From assembly GCA_000509105.1 (NCBI GenBank), contig BAIF02000078.1:1-33685 (forward strand): 33,685 nt of DNA, given 5' to 3'. Shown piece after piece: positions 1 to 9,201 of this stretch. This stretch comes from Clostridiales bacterium VE202-21. Lineage in GTDB: Bacteria > Bacillota > Clostridia > Lachnospirales > Lachnospiraceae. Position 1 is the first letter of the stretch. The number at the start of each line of letters is the position of its first letter. Position numbers and translations under genes: made by a program. The notes under the pieces were generated by a model that had not been told where the DNA came from, did no database searches, and saw only the letters and a list, made by a program, of their open reading frames with translations.

Positions 1-239
1 AGGAACCTTAAACGGGGGCAGCGTATGGATATAGAATTGGTGGTATTTTTATGTCCCCGGTAGGTGTACAAAAGCAATGGGATACGGTTCCAGTATCAAA
101 ATAATTTAATACACTATGCGGTTTTGTTTTAGGTCTCATTTCATATACCCCTTATTTTGCACGGTAGGTTATTTCTGTAGTATTCAGTATATGGAAAAGA
201 ATGTAAATGCCGCCTAATCATACAGGAAATACGCTGCTA
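1..239. other. Left-edge intergenic DNA, nothing recognised
   Basis: I see no convincing coding region, RNA gene or repeat here. The stretch is moderately AT-rich and precedes the promoter at 240-268. It may hold the 3' flank of a gene lying outside the window. Confidence 0.4.
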
Positions 240-268
240 TTGAAATTTTACATAAATTTTTCTATGAT
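240..268 (+). promoter_or_regulatory. Sigma-A type promoter for the phospholipase C-like gene
   Basis: TTGAAA at 240-245 and TATGAT at 263-268 are separated by 17 bp, a near-consensus housekeeping promoter. Transcription from about 275 would give a 5' UTR of roughly 210 nt before the start at 488. A second extended -10 (TG-N-GATAAT, 293-301) lies downstream but has no good -35. Confidence 0.6.
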
Positions 269-487
269 ATACTGGTTTCTTTCCCCGATTTCTGTGATAA
301 TATATATCCAAGGGCATTCCATAATTGATATTCTGCGGACGTTATAAAGCAGGACTATTTATATTTACCGGGAGATTAGACGAATGGTAAAAGCCTGAAG
401 TGCACCGGTCTTCGCCGCGCGCGGGATGTGGAATGTTTTTGCCGGAGGGGGAATACATAAAAATTAATAGGAAAAGAGGTTTTTGCT

Positions 488-1309
488 ATGCCAACAACGT
501 ATGCACACTATAGATTTGGAAAGGATGTTATTAGTGCCCTTCCCAGGCCGCTTGAAAAAGCGGTGGAGAACAACAGGGAATTATTTGATATCGGCCTTCA
601 CGGACCGGATATTTTGTTTTATTACAAAGCCTTGAAGTCCAATCCGGTGAGCGGGCAGGGATACGCGCTGCATGATAAGATGGCGGATCAGTTTTTCAGC
701 CATGCCGCTGAGATTATCTCAAAAACCGATGACAGTGCGGCGGCCAGGGCTTATATGTATGGGTTTATCTGCCATTTTGCACTGGACAGTGAGTGCCATA
801 AGTACATTGAAAAGATGATACAGGTCAGCGGGATCAGCCATTCCGAGATCGAGATGGAATTTGACCGGTATCTCCTGACCGGAGACCATATTAATCCGGT
901 GACGTATTTTTCTGCAAAACACATTCACCCTACGATGGAAAATGCAAAGGTAATCGCGCCATTTTTTGAGGATCTGTCTGCTGATACCGTAAAAAAGGCG
1001 CTGAGCTCCATGATTACTTACCATAAGCTCCTGCTTGCGCCCGGACAGAAAAAGAGAAAACTGGTTTTTGGTGCTATGAAGGTAATGGGAAAATACGATT
1101 CTATGCACGGAATGGTTATGAGTGAGGAGGCAAATCCGCAGTGTGAAAATTATTGTCTGCTGCTGAAAAAACTATATGCGGGAGCTGTGCCGCTGGCTGC
1201 AGACTTGATCATTAAGTTCCAAAAAGTCCTGTTCCAGGATGCGGAGCTTCCGGTAAGATTCCATGAGACATTCGGCGCAGGTGAAGACTGGAAGGAACTG
1301 CCGCTGTAG
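488..1309 (+). CDS. Zinc-dependent phospholipase C family protein
   Basis: The 273-aa protein resembles the zinc-dependent phospholipase C family (Zn_dep_PLPC type), predicted phosphoester hydrolases. Visible features are HYRFG at residue 7, the LHGPDILFY block (H38, D41), H62, H72, the FICHFALDSECH block (H96, D100, H104) and HSEIE (H118, E120). These His/Asp residues are spaced as expected for a three-zinc site in a helical fold. There is no obvious signal peptide, so it is probably cytoplasmic, unlike the secreted toxins of this superfamily. The start follows a GAAAAGAGG ribosome site. The next gene, a transporter, is 77 bp downstream and probably co-transcribed. Family assignment is good, but the substrate is unknown. 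Confidence 0.82.
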   Translation: MPTTYAHYRFGKDVISALPRPLEKAVENNRELFDIGLHGPDILFYYKALKSNPVSGQGYALHDKMADQFFSHAAEIISKTDDSAAARAYMYGFICHFALDSECHKYIEKMIQVSGISHSEIEMEFDRYLLTGDHINPVTYFSAKHIHPTMENAKVIAPFFEDLSADTVKKALSSMITYHKLLLAPGQKKRKLVFGAMKVMGKYDSMHGMVMSEEANPQCENYCLLLKKLYAGAVPLAADLIIKFQKVLFQDAELPVRFHETFGAGEDWKELPL

Positions 1310-1386
1310 GATCAGGGGCAAACGGATATACACGGAATGAGCAGTTATAAATATGAGTGAGAGAAAGTAATAAAAGGGGGAAATCT

Positions 1387-2631
1387 ATGAAATTTAAAAT
1401 GACAGCCTTGGAGAAGAAATGGGTTTTATATGATGTGGGCAACTCCGCATTTACCATGCTGGTAGCCACCATATTTCCAATCTACTTCAACCATCTGGCA
1501 GATATTGCGGGAATATCTTCTGTCAATTATCTGGCGTACTGGGGATATGCAACCTCCATCTGCACCCTGTTTGTAGCAGTTCTTGGGCCGACACTGGGGG
1601 CGGTTGCGGATACGAAGAATTATAAGAAAGTGATATTCTCAGTATTCCTTGGAGTGGGCGTGATCGGCTGTATCGTCCTGGGCTTTTTGTCTTCCTGGAT
1701 TTGGTTTCTGGGAGTATTTGTGCTGACAAAAACGGGATATTCTTCCAGCCTGATCTTCTATGATGCCATGCTGACGGACGTTACCGAACCTGAAAGGATG
1801 GATGTCGTATCTTCCCAGGGGTTTGCCTGGGGCTATATCGGAAGCTGTATTCCTTTTGTCGCCAGCCTGGGAGTAGTGCTGGGCGGTGGAAAACTGGGGA
1901 TTGGCATGCAGACATCCATGGTAATCGCATTTCTGATTACATCTGTCTGGTGGCTGCTGTCGGCAGTACCGCTCCTGCGTTCCTATAAGCAGAAGTATTT
2001 TGTGGAGACGACGCAGCATGTGGTCCGGAACAGTTTCAGACGCCTTGGCGGCACTTTTAAAGAAATTGCCAGGGAAAAGCATGTCCTGTTCTTTTTGCTG
2101 GCCTTTTTCTTCTATATAGATGGAGTGTATACAGTCATTGATATGGCCACTGCCTACGGGCAGGCACTCGGTCTGGATAGTACGGGATTGCTGCTTGCGC
2201 TGCTGCTGACACAGATCGTCGCATTTCCCTGCGTTCTTATCTTCAGCAGGCTGTCAAAAAAGCTGGCTTCCACAACAATTATTACGATATGTATTGCCGC
2301 CTATTTTTGTATAGCGCTGTATGCATACGGTTTAGATACTCAGCTTGATTTCTGGATACTGGCGGTTCTGGTGGGAATGTTCCAGGGTACGATCCAGGCG
2401 CTTTCACGATCTTATTTCGCTAAGATTATCCCGGCAGAAAAGTCCGGTGAATATTTCGGAATTTATGATATCTGTGGAAAGGGCGCCTCCATCTTCGGCA
2501 CGGCATTCGTATCCGTGTTGAGTCAGATTACCGGCAATGTAAATATAGGAGTCAGCGCGCTGTCTGTTTTTTTCCTTGTGGGATTCATCCTTTTCAGAAA
2601 GGCCGTGAAAGCTGCAAAAGCTGTAAAATAG
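1387..2631 (+). CDS. MFS transporter, UMF1/Atg22 type
   Basis: The 414-aa protein is very hydrophobic, with about 12 predicted membrane segments. It carries the N-terminal WVLYDVGNSAFTM signature of the UMF1 (vacuole effluxer Atg22-like) branch of the major facilitator superfamily. Bacterial members are uncharacterised permeases; some are thought to export amino acids or other small metabolites. A GTG codon at 1357 would add 10 residues, but the AAGGGGG ribosome site at 1374-1380 sits at the right distance from the ATG at 1387, so I chose that start. A strong terminator follows. Membrane localisation is secure, the substrate is not. Confidence 0.85.
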   Translation: MKFKMTALEKKWVLYDVGNSAFTMLVATIFPIYFNHLADIAGISSVNYLAYWGYATSICTLFVAVLGPTLGAVADTKNYKKVIFSVFLGVGVIGCIVLGFLSSWIWFLGVFVLTKTGYSSSLIFYDAMLTDVTEPERMDVVSSQGFAWGYIGSCIPFVASLGVVLGGGKLGIGMQTSMVIAFLITSVWWLLSAVPLLRSYKQKYFVETTQHVVRNSFRRLGGTFKEIAREKHVLFFLLAFFFYIDGVYTVIDMATAYGQALGLDSTGLLLALLLTQIVAFPCVLIFSRLSKKLASTTIITICIAAYFCIALYAYGLDTQLDFWILAVLVGMFQGTIQALSRSYFAKIIPAEKSGEYFGIYDICGKGASIFGTAFVSVLSQITGNVNIGVSALSVFFLVGFILFRKAVKAAKAVK

Positions 2632-2643
2632 ATATCCGAAAAA

Positions 2644-2684
2644 GCAGCGGGCTGCCTGATTATGACAGGCAGCCCGTTGCTTTT
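2644..2684 (+). terminator. Rho-independent terminator
   Basis: A 15-bp stem with one G-T pair (arms 2644-2658 and 2666-2680, core CGGGCTGCCTG), a 7-nt loop and a following TTTT. It closes the phospholipase/MFS transcription unit. Confidence 0.85.
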
Positions 2685-2752
2685 ACCATAAAATCTTAGC
2701 AATAAATTAATTGTGAAATTAGTAAGAATTCCATCATTTTCTCATATGAACG

Positions 2753-2761
2753 TGATATAAT
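2753..2761 (+). promoter_or_regulatory. Extended -10 promoter for the ABC exporter operon
   Basis: TG-A-TATAAT (TG at 2753-2754, TATAAT at 2756-2761) is a consensus extended -10 element. No good -35 is visible at the right distance. The 5' UTR to the ATG at 2867 would be about 100 nt. Confidence 0.5.
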
Positions 2762-2866
2762 GTTAAACAGACTGGGCAGGCCTGAATGCGGGATTACCTG
2801 TCTCCGGGGTGTGAGTGCGGCCACACAGCCGCATCAGGAATATGCAGCTGACGAGGAGATGCTAAG

Positions 2867-3571
2867 ATGAAGGATTTTGTAAAATTAGAGAATATTACTA
2901 AGATTTATAAGATGGGAGAAGTTGAGATCCGTGCGGTGGACGGAATAGATTTTGCGATTGAGAAGGGAGAATTTGTCATTATCGTGGGCCCCAGCGGCGC
3001 CGGTAAGACAACGGTACTGAATATCCTGGGTGGTATGGACACTGCCACAGGAGGAAAGATCACGGTGGACGGAGCGGATATCACGAGCTGTAATGCAAGG
3101 CAGCTGACCAGCTACCGCCGCAATGATATTGGATTCGTGTTTCAGTTCTATAATCTGGTTCCCAATCTGACGGCGTTGGAGAATGTAGAGCTTGCGCTTC
3201 AGATCTGCAAAAATCCTCTGGATGCCAGGGAGGTGTTGGAGGAAGTTGGGCTGGGAGACCGGCTGGACAATTTCCCGGCACAGCTGTCTGGGGGAGAGCA
3301 GCAGCGTGTATCCATCGCCAGGGCCCTGGCCAAGAATCCAAAGCTTCTGCTGTGCGATGAGCCAACCGGTGCTCTGGACTATAATACGGGCAAATCAATC
3401 TTAAAACTGCTCCAGGACATGTGCAGGGAGAGAGGCATGACGGTCATCGTCATCACACATAATTCAGCGCTGGCGCCGATGGCAGACCGGCTGATCCGCA
3501 TTAAGAACGGAAAAGTATCCGGCATGGAGCAGAATCCGAATCCGGTATCAATTGACCAAATAGAATGGTAG
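2867..3571 (+). CDS. ABC transporter ATP-binding protein, LolD/MacB type
   Basis: A 234-aa nucleotide-binding subunit that would power the large FtsX-type permease encoded immediately downstream. Walker A is GPSGAGKTT (residues 41-49), followed by the Q-loop FVFQFYNL, signature LSGGEQQR, Walker [13 protein letters not shown] and the H-loop in VIVITHN. The EPTGALD form is typical of the LolD/MacB/BceA group, which works with FtsX-fold permeases in lipoprotein, peptide or antimicrobial handling. The permease start is within 10 nt of this stop, implying translational coupling. A response regulator/kinase pair follows, as in Bce-like modules, but the exported or sensed substrate cannot be read from the sequence. 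Confidence 0.92.
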   Translation: MKDFVKLENITKIYKMGEVEIRAVDGIDFAIEKGEFVIIVGPSGAGKTTVLNILGGMDTATGGKITVDGADITSCNARQLTSYRRNDIGFVFQFYNLVPNLTALENVELALQICKNPLDAREVLEEVGLGDRLDNFPAQLSGGEQQRVSIARALAKNPKLLLCDEPTGALDYNTGKSILKLLQDMCRERGMTVIVITHNSALAPMADRLIRIKNGKVSGMEQNPNPVSIDQIEW

Positions 3572-3580
3572 GGCATGCAT

Positions 3581-6500
3581 ATGAGCAGGAAAGCACTTAG
3601 AAAAGATTTTTACATGGAGATCCGCAGAAGCCTGGGCCGGTTTCTATCGATATTCTTCATTGTGGCAATCGGGGTTGCGTTTTTCTCGGGCATCCGCTCT
3701 GCGGAACCGGATATGCGTCTTTCAGGGGACGCATATTTTGACAGACAGAACCTGATGGATATTAAGGTGATCAGCACCCTTGGGCTAACGGAAGATGACC
3801 TGAAAGCGTTGGAGAAGGTGGACGGTATTGAGTACGTGGAAGCAGGCTACTCGACAGATGCTCTTTGCTCTGTAAATGACAGCAAAAAGGTGGTACATAT
3901 ATCTTCGCTGCTTCCGTCCATGAATAAACTGGTAGTGGAAGAAGGGCGGCTGCCAGAAGCATCGGACGAGTGTGTTGCAGATGTAGATTTTCTGACGGGG
4001 AGCGGATATGAGGTCGGCGATAAGATTACGTTTTTATCGGGGACAGAGGATAAGATCACCGATACACTGAAGACGGATACTTACACCATTGTGGGAACGG
4101 TCAGCAGCCCGTGCTATATCTCTTTCCATCGCGGCAGCAGCACGATCGGCACCGGTTCTGTCAGCGGGTTTGTCAGCGTTTTACCGGACAGCTTTGACCT
4201 GGATGTGTATACCGAGATGTATGCTGCTGTGGACGGGGCAAAAGAGCTGACTGCGTTCACGGATGAATATGATGACCATATAGACACTGTTATAGATGAA
4301 GTGGAGAAGATCCGTAAAACGAGAGAGGACGCCCGGTATCAGGAGATTGTAGATGAGGCTGAGGATAAGCTGGACGATGCAAAAAAAGAGCTGGAAGATG
4401 CGAAAACCGAGGCAGATCATAAGTTAAACGATGCAAAAGCAAAGCTGGATGACGGCAGAAACCAGCTGGAGAATGCAAAGGCAGAGATATCCAACGGCTA
4501 TGCACAGCTGGAGGATTCACGCACCCAGCTGATCCAGAAACAAGATGAGGTCAACCAGGGTTACGAGGACCTGAACGCTCAGGTCGAAGTGCTGAATGGC
4601 AAGGTAGAGGAACTGAACCAGGTGAAGGCCCAGTATGACGCACTTGCATCAAGCGGGCTGACCGACGAGCAGACCCAAAATACTCTGCAGGTGATGTACG
4701 CCCAGATTACGGAAGGGGATGCACAGATTGAGGCGGCCCGCGCCCAACTCGACGAGGCGAGGGGGCAGCTGGATTCCGGCCAGCAGCAGATCAATGACGG
4801 CTGGGCACAGATAGAACAGGCACAGTCTGACCTTGCGGCAGGAGAGAGCGAACTTGCATCAAAAGAGCAGGAACTGAACGATGCACAGGCAGAGTACGAT
4901 GATGCAAAATCTGAAGCAGACACGAAGATAAAAGACGGCGAGAAGAAAATCAAGGATGCCGAGAAGGATATCAGCAAGATTGAGCATGCCAAGTGGTATA
5001 TTTATGACAGAAGCACTCTGACCGAATATACAAGCTACGGGGAAAATGCAGACCGTATGAAGGCCATCGGGGAGGTGTTTCCGGTGCTGTTCTTCCTTGT
5101 GGCGGCACTGATCAGCCTGACTACCATGACGCGTATGGTGGAAGAGCAGAGAACCCAGATCGGAACATTAAAGGCGCTCGGCTATGAAAGACACTCCATT
5201 GCGGGCAAGTATATCGGATATGCATGTCTTGCAACCGTGAGCGGCAGTGCATTTGGAATACTGGTCGGAGAGAAAATACTGCCTTATATTATCATTACAG
5301 CCTATGGAATTATGTATCAGCATATTGATACCGTACTGACCCCATACAACATGTATTACGGGCTGGCGGCATCACTTGCGGCCCTGGCATGCACACTGCT
5401 TGCCACGATTTTCTCCTGTTTTCATGAGTTAAGGGAACAGGCGGCGGAGCTGATGCGCCCGCCCACACCAAAGCAGGGGAAGCGGGTGTTTATGGAGAGG
5501 ATTCCGTTTTTGTGGAAACGGCTAAGCTTTATCTGGAAGGCGACTGTGCGGAATCTGATCAGATATAAGAAACGGTTTTTCATGACCGTATTCGGAATCG
5601 GAGGCTGTATGGCTCTGCTTCTGGTCGGATTTGGGCTGAAGGATTCAATCTTTGACATTGCGGTGCTCCAGTATGGAGAGATCCAGCTTTACGATGGAAA
5701 TGTTATATTAGAAGAGGACGCTTCTGCGGAAGAAAAAGAAGAAACGTATGATAAACTGGCATCCGATAAACGGGTGGATGACACTGCAGAGAACTTCCTT
5801 CAGCAGGTCGAGGTCACACATGGAAAGACAACAAGAGATGTTTATTTGAATGTGCCGAAGGATTTGGATGAGTTCTCCAAATTTGTTATTTTTAAAAACC
5901 GGATTACCGATGAACACTATAAGCTGGACAATACCGGGGCGATTATATCCGAAAAAACGGCAAAGATGCTGGATGCAGGCGTGGGTGATACGGTCAGCAT
6001 AAAAGACGATGTGAAGGGTGAACTTCAGGTTAAAATCGCGCAGATATGTGAAAACTATATCGGACATTATATTTATTTGACACCGGACCTTTACAAACAA
6101 CTGTATGGAGATGCTCCGGAGTATAACTCCATCTATTACACGATGAAAGAGGGCAGGATGGATGAACTTGAAAAAGTTGGGGAGTCCATTCTGGAGACAA
6201 AAGGCGCTCTGAGCATCAGTTATACGAACAATATGCAGCAGCAGCTGGATGACATGCTGGGCAGCCTGGATATTGTCCTGGTAGTGCTTGTTATATCTGC
6301 GGGAATGCTGGCCTTTGTGGTTCTGTATAATCTGAATAATATCAATATTACAGAACGGAAGCGGGAACTGGCTACGCTGAAAGTTCTCGGGTTCTTTGAC
6401 AACGAGGTATCGGCTTATGTTTACCGTGAAAATATAATCCTGACGATAGTCGGCTCCGCAGTGGGCATATTGCTTGGAAGGATACTGCATCAGTTTGTCA

Positions 6501-6667
6501 TTGTGACTGTGGAGATTGATTCTGCCATGTTCGGAAGAAATATTGACTTTAGCAGCTTTGTATACAGTTTTCTGATTACCATGGGATTCTCTCTCTTTGT
6601 AAACGGAGTAATGTATTTCAAACTGAAACGGATCGATATGGTGGAATCGCTGAAGAGTGTGGAATAA
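3581..6667 (+). CDS. FtsX-type ABC permease with long extracytoplasmic coiled coil
   Basis: About 1028 aa. One membrane segment near residues 20-40 precedes a large extracytoplasmic region. Roughly residues 245-470 of it are highly charged Ala/Asp/Glu/Lys/Gln heptad sequence, clearly coiled coil. A first FtsX-like domain lies around 500-625, including MTRMVEEQRTQIGTLKALGY. Another membrane helix is near 667-689, followed by a second soluble domain. A C-terminal FtsX domain spans about 900-1028, including ERKRELATLKVLGF. ATG codons occur at 3575 and 3581; GGTAGGG (3567-3573) is better spaced from 3581. It partners with the upstream ATPase. The coiled coil probably reaches across the cell wall, but its partner is unknown. 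Confidence 0.88.
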   Translation: MSRKALRKDFYMEIRRSLGRFLSIFFIVAIGVAFFSGIRSAEPDMRLSGDAYFDRQNLMDIKVISTLGLTEDDLKALEKVDGIEYVEAGYSTDALCSVNDSKKVVHISSLLPSMNKLVVEEGRLPEASDECVADVDFLTGSGYEVGDKITFLSGTEDKITDTLKTDTYTIVGTVSSPCYISFHRGSSTIGTGSVSGFVSVLPDSFDLDVYTEMYAAVDGAKELTAFTDEYDDHIDTVIDEVEKIRKTREDARYQEIVDEAEDKLDDAKKELEDAKTEADHKLNDAKAKLDDGRNQLENAKAEISNGYAQLEDSRTQLIQKQDEVNQGYEDLNAQVEVLNGKVEELNQVKAQYDALASSGLTDEQTQNTLQVMYAQITEGDAQIEAARAQLDEARGQLDSGQQQINDGWAQIEQAQSDLAAGESELASKEQELNDAQAEYDDAKSEADTKIKDGEKKIKDAEKDISKIEHAKWYIYDRSTLTEYTSYGENADRMKAIGEVFPVLFFLVAALISLTTMTRMVEEQRTQIGTLKALGYERHSIAGKYIGYACLATVSGSAFGILVGEKILPYIIITAYGIMYQHIDTVLTPYNMYYGLAASLAALACTLLATIFSCFHELREQAAELMRPPTPKQGKRVFMERIPFLWKRLSFIWKATVRNLIRYKKRFFMTVFGIGGCMALLLVGFGLKDSIFDIAVLQYGEIQLYDGNVILEEDASAEEKEETYDKLASDKRVDDTAENFLQQVEVTHGKTTRDVYLNVPKDLDEFSKFVIFKNRITDEHYKLDNTGAIISEKTAKMLDAGVGDTVSIKDDVKGELQVKIAQICENYIGHYIYLTPDLYKQLYGDAPEYNSIYYTMKEGRMDELEKVGESILETKGALSISYTNNMQQQLDDMLGSLDIVLVVLVISAGMLAFVVLYNLNNINITERKRELATLKVLGFFDNEVSAYVYRENIILTIVGSAVGILLGRILHQFVIVTVEIDSAMFGRNIDFSSFVYSFLITMGFSLFVNGVMYFKLKRIDMVESLKSVE

Positions 6668-6732
6668 AAGCGGATACCGGGGAAAAGTGCCCGAAAATCC
6701 CGTAAATTCACAGTTCCATCAAATTTACCTGT

Positions 6733-6738
6733 TATGAT
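6733..6738 (+). promoter_or_regulatory. Possible -10 element before the two-component genes
   Basis: TATGAT at 6733-6738 lies about 60 nt before the response regulator start. No convincing -35 is spaced at 16-18 bp, so the regulator genes may be read mainly from the upstream exporter promoter. Confidence 0.3.
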
Positions 6739-6796
6739 ACAAAAAGGAATAAGAACGGGAAAAAACAGGAAAAAGAACAGATAGGAGACGATTAAA

Positions 6797-7477
6797 ATGG
6801 AGAAAATCAAAGTTTTAGTTGTGGATGATGAAAGCAGGATGCGCAAGCTTGTGAAGGATTTCCTGACGAGAGAAGGATATATGGTACTTGAGGCAGGCGA
6901 CGGCATGGAGGCCATGGATTTATTTTATGAAGATAAGGATATCTCGCTGGTGATTCTGGATGTCATGATGCCGAAGATGGATGGATGGCAGGTATGCCGG
7001 GAGATCCGGGAGCATTCCAAGGTTCCGATCATCATGCTGACGGCCCGCTCGGATGAGCGTGACGAACTCCAGGGGTTTGATCTGGGAGTGGACGAATATA
7101 TATCCAAACCATTCAGCCCCAAGATCCTGGTGGCCAGGGTAGAAGCCATCCTCCGAAGAACACAGAGCACAGACTCCGGTGATGTCATGGATGCCGGCGG
7201 GATCGTGATTGACAGGGTTGCGCATATTGTAAAGATCGGGGACAAAACCATAGATTTAAGCTACAAAGAGTTTGAACTTTTGTCCTATTTTGTGGAGAAT
7301 CAGGGGATTGCCCTGTCAAGAGAGAAGATACTGAATAATGTGTGGAATTACGATTATTTTGGAGATGCGCGCACCATAGATACCCATGTGAAGAAGCTGA
7401 GGAGCAAGCTGGGGGAGAAGGGCGACTACATTAAGACTATCTGGGGCATGGGATATAAGTTCGAGGTAGAAGGATGA
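6797..7477 (+). CDS. OmpR/PhoB-family response regulator
   Basis: A 226-aa transcription factor. The receiver domain (about 1-118) has the acidic pair D10/D11, phosphoacceptor D55 in VILDVMMPKMDG, T82 and K104. The C-terminal winged helix (about 130-224) contains LSYKEFELLSYF and the wing sequence WGMGYKFE. The kinase gene overlaps its end by 4 nt (ATGA), so the two form a cognate pair. A GGAGACG ribosome site precedes the ATG. Because it follows the ABC exporter, control of that exporter or of envelope stress genes is a reasonable inference, not shown by the sequence. Confidence 0.95.
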   Translation: MEKIKVLVVDDESRMRKLVKDFLTREGYMVLEAGDGMEAMDLFYEDKDISLVILDVMMPKMDGWQVCREIREHSKVPIIMLTARSDERDELQGFDLGVDEYISKPFSPKILVARVEAILRRTQSTDSGDVMDAGGIVIDRVAHIVKIGDKTIDLSYKEFELLSYFVENQGIALSREKILNNVWNYDYFGDARTIDTHVKKLRSKLGEKGDYIKTIWGMGYKFEVEG

Positions 7478-8985
7478 AACAATCAATAAGACGGCAGATG
7501 ATGGTTATCTTTGTCGGGTTGATTATATTTATACTTATCCTGCTCTTTGCAGTGAATTCAGGATTCCTGGCACAGTATTACACGGTGCACAAGCAGGCAG
7601 ATCTGTTAAGTGTTTATAATTCCATTGACAAGGAAATCCGCAGCGGGGAGATTAAATCAAAGTCGGTGAATGAAAAACTTGTACGTCAGACAGAGCGGAC
7701 CAATATCGCGGCGCTTGTTATACAAAACGACGGGACAGTTGTATTTTCTACCGTGTGGGACGGAAACGGCCCTCTCTATATCAAGCTGCTGTCCTACTTG
7801 TTCGATAAAAACCAGAACTCAAAAAAGGTTTTGAAAAATACGGATTACTATCAGATCTGCAAGACGAAGGATTTTACGAATCAGACGGAATATCTTGAAA
7901 TTTGGGGCGAATTTTCAGATGGCTCTCTTTTTATTATGCAGAGTCCTTTGGAGAGTATCAGAGAGAGCGCCAGCCTGGCCAATAAGTTTCTGGTGTATAT
8001 GGGAGTGATTGCAGTTATACTGGGCGGAATTCTCGTATGCTTTTTCTCCCGGAAGATTACGGAGCCGATCAAAGAGCTGGCAGTACTGTCCCAGCGCATG
8101 GCGAGGCTGGATTTTGAGGCAAAATATACAAGCGGCGGTGATAATGAGATTGGTGTGCTGGGCAGGAATTTTAATATTATGTCCTCCCGTCTGGAGAAGA
8201 CGATATCAGAACTGAAGAGTGCCAATAATCAGCTGCAGAAGGACATAGAGCAGAAGGACAGACTGGAGGACATGCGCAATGAGTTCCTGGGAAATGTTTC
8301 CCATGAGCTGAAGACACCGATCGCGCTGATCCAGGGATATGCGGAAGGGCTGAAAGAAGGGGTCAACGAAGATCCGGAAAGCCGGGAGTTCTACTGTGAT
8401 GTCATCATGGATGAAGCCGCGAAGATGAACCAGATGGTGAAAAATCTTCTGATTCTGAACCAACTGGAATTCGGCTCTCAGGAACTGGAATTCGAACGTT
8501 TTGATATTGTCGGGCTGATACAGGGAGTACTTTCAAGCTGCGAGATACTGATTCAGCAGGTCGAGGCTTCCGTAGACTTTATAGCGGATGAGAAGGTATA
8601 TGTCTGGGCAGATGAATTCAAGACAGAACAGGTAGTCAGAAATTATTTGACCAATGCGATCCATCATGTGGAAAACGAAAAGCGTATCGAAATCCGGGTA
8701 ATATCCAGGGGAGGAACGGTAAGAGTATCTGTATTCAACAGCGGTAACCCCATACCGGAAGAAGATCTGCATAAGCTGTGGGATAAGTTTTATAAAGTGG
8801 ACAAGGCTCATACCCGGGAATACGGCGGGAATGGAATCGGCCTGTCTATCGTAAAAGCTATAATGGAGTCCTTCCACCAGGACTACGGCGTAAATAATTT
8901 TGAAAATGGCGTCGAATTCTGGTTTGAGCTGGATATGGAATGCGCAGAGGGGGCAAAACCTCCGGTTCCGGAGCTGATGAAGTGA
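7474..8985 (+). CDS. Membrane sensor histidine kinase
   Basis: A 503-aa kinase. A first membrane segment (about 9-30) is followed by an extracytoplasmic sensor domain (about 35-165) and a second membrane segment (about 170-192). Next come a HAMP linker with RKITEPIKEL, and a HisKA domain with the H-box VSHELKTPIALIQGYAEGL (phosphoacceptor H277). The ATPase domain has the N-box NYLTNAIHH (N394), the F-box-like LWDKFYKVDKAH and the G-box GGNGIGLSIVKA (451-462). All catalytic motifs are present. It overlaps the response regulator by 4 nt. The signal is unknown, and the sensor domain matches no family that I recognise. Confidence 0.94.
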   Translation: MKQSIRRQMMVIFVGLIIFILILLFAVNSGFLAQYYTVHKQADLLSVYNSIDKEIRSGEIKSKSVNEKLVRQTERTNIAALVIQNDGTVVFSTVWDGNGPLYIKLLSYLFDKNQNSKKVLKNTDYYQICKTKDFTNQTEYLEIWGEFSDGSLFIMQSPLESIRESASLANKFLVYMGVIAVILGGILVCFFSRKITEPIKELAVLSQRMARLDFEAKYTSGGDNEIGVLGRNFNIMSSRLEKTISELKSANNQLQKDIEQKDRLEDMRNEFLGNVSHELKTPIALIQGYAEGLKEGVNEDPESREFYCDVIMDEAAKMNQMVKNLLILNQLEFGSQELEFERFDIVGLIQGVLSSCEILIQQVEASVDFIADEKVYVWADEFKTEQVVRNYLTNAIHHVENEKRIEIRVISRGGTVRVSVFNSGNPIPEEDLHKLWDKFYKVDKAHTREYGGNGIGLSIVKAIMESFHQDYGVNNFENGVEFWFELDMECAEGAKPPVPELMK

Positions 8986-8994
8986 TGGTCTCGG

Positions 8995-9088
8995 GGCATC
9001 TAGTCTTTGCTCCGCTTCGGTCCGTGCTTAACATGCGCCACTGGCGCATAGCACCCCTCGCCGTAGGCGGCTTAAATGGGCAGATGCC
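8995..9088. repeat. Compact multi-hairpin intergenic element
   Basis: An outer 7-bp stem (GGCATCT 8995-9001 with AGATGCC 9082-9088) encloses several hairpins. These are CCG-CTT-CGG, a long hairpin with base GTGCT/AGCAC (9024-9054) and apex TGCGCCA/TGGCGCA, and CGCC-GTA-GGCG. No T-run follows, so it is not a typical terminator. It directly abuts the small palindrome at 9089-9124. Confidence 0.5.
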
Positions 9089-9124
9089 GTTACTATGTGC
9101 GGCCCCTGGGCCGTGAATAGTAAC
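9089..9124. repeat. Small palindromic repeat, copy A
   Basis: GTTACTAT (9089-9096) pairs with ATAGTAAC (9117-9124), and CGGCCC pairs with GGGCCG inside. Similar 34-36 bp palindromes are at 18491-18526 and, degenerate, at 32467-32500. It looks like a dispersed intergenic palindromic repeat rather than a gene-specific site. Confidence 0.65.
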
Positions 9125-9163
9125 ACATAGACGGTATTTAATCGGGCTCCATAGCTGAAAAAC

Positions 9164-9192
9164 TTGAAAAGCGATGTAAAATGCTGTAAAAT
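9164..9192 (+). promoter_or_regulatory. Sigma-A promoter for the symporter-hisHF operon
   Basis: TTGAAA at 9164-9169 and TAAAAT at 9187-9192 with a 17-bp spacer. Initiation near 9199 would put a strong hairpin (9202-9251) at the extreme 5' end of the mRNA and leave a leader of about 165 nt. Confidence 0.65.
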
Positions 9193-9201
9193 AGCTACTA
9201 T

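Noticed and set aside
4579..4992. Long minus-strand open frame with serine/alanine-rich translation
   Set aside because: It is the mirror of the coiled-coil coding region of the FtsX permease, whose repetitive codons keep the opposite strand open.
5708..6490. 260-aa minus-strand open frame
   Set aside because: It lies wholly within the FtsX permease coding region, has no family resemblance and no ribosome site; it is an antisense shadow.
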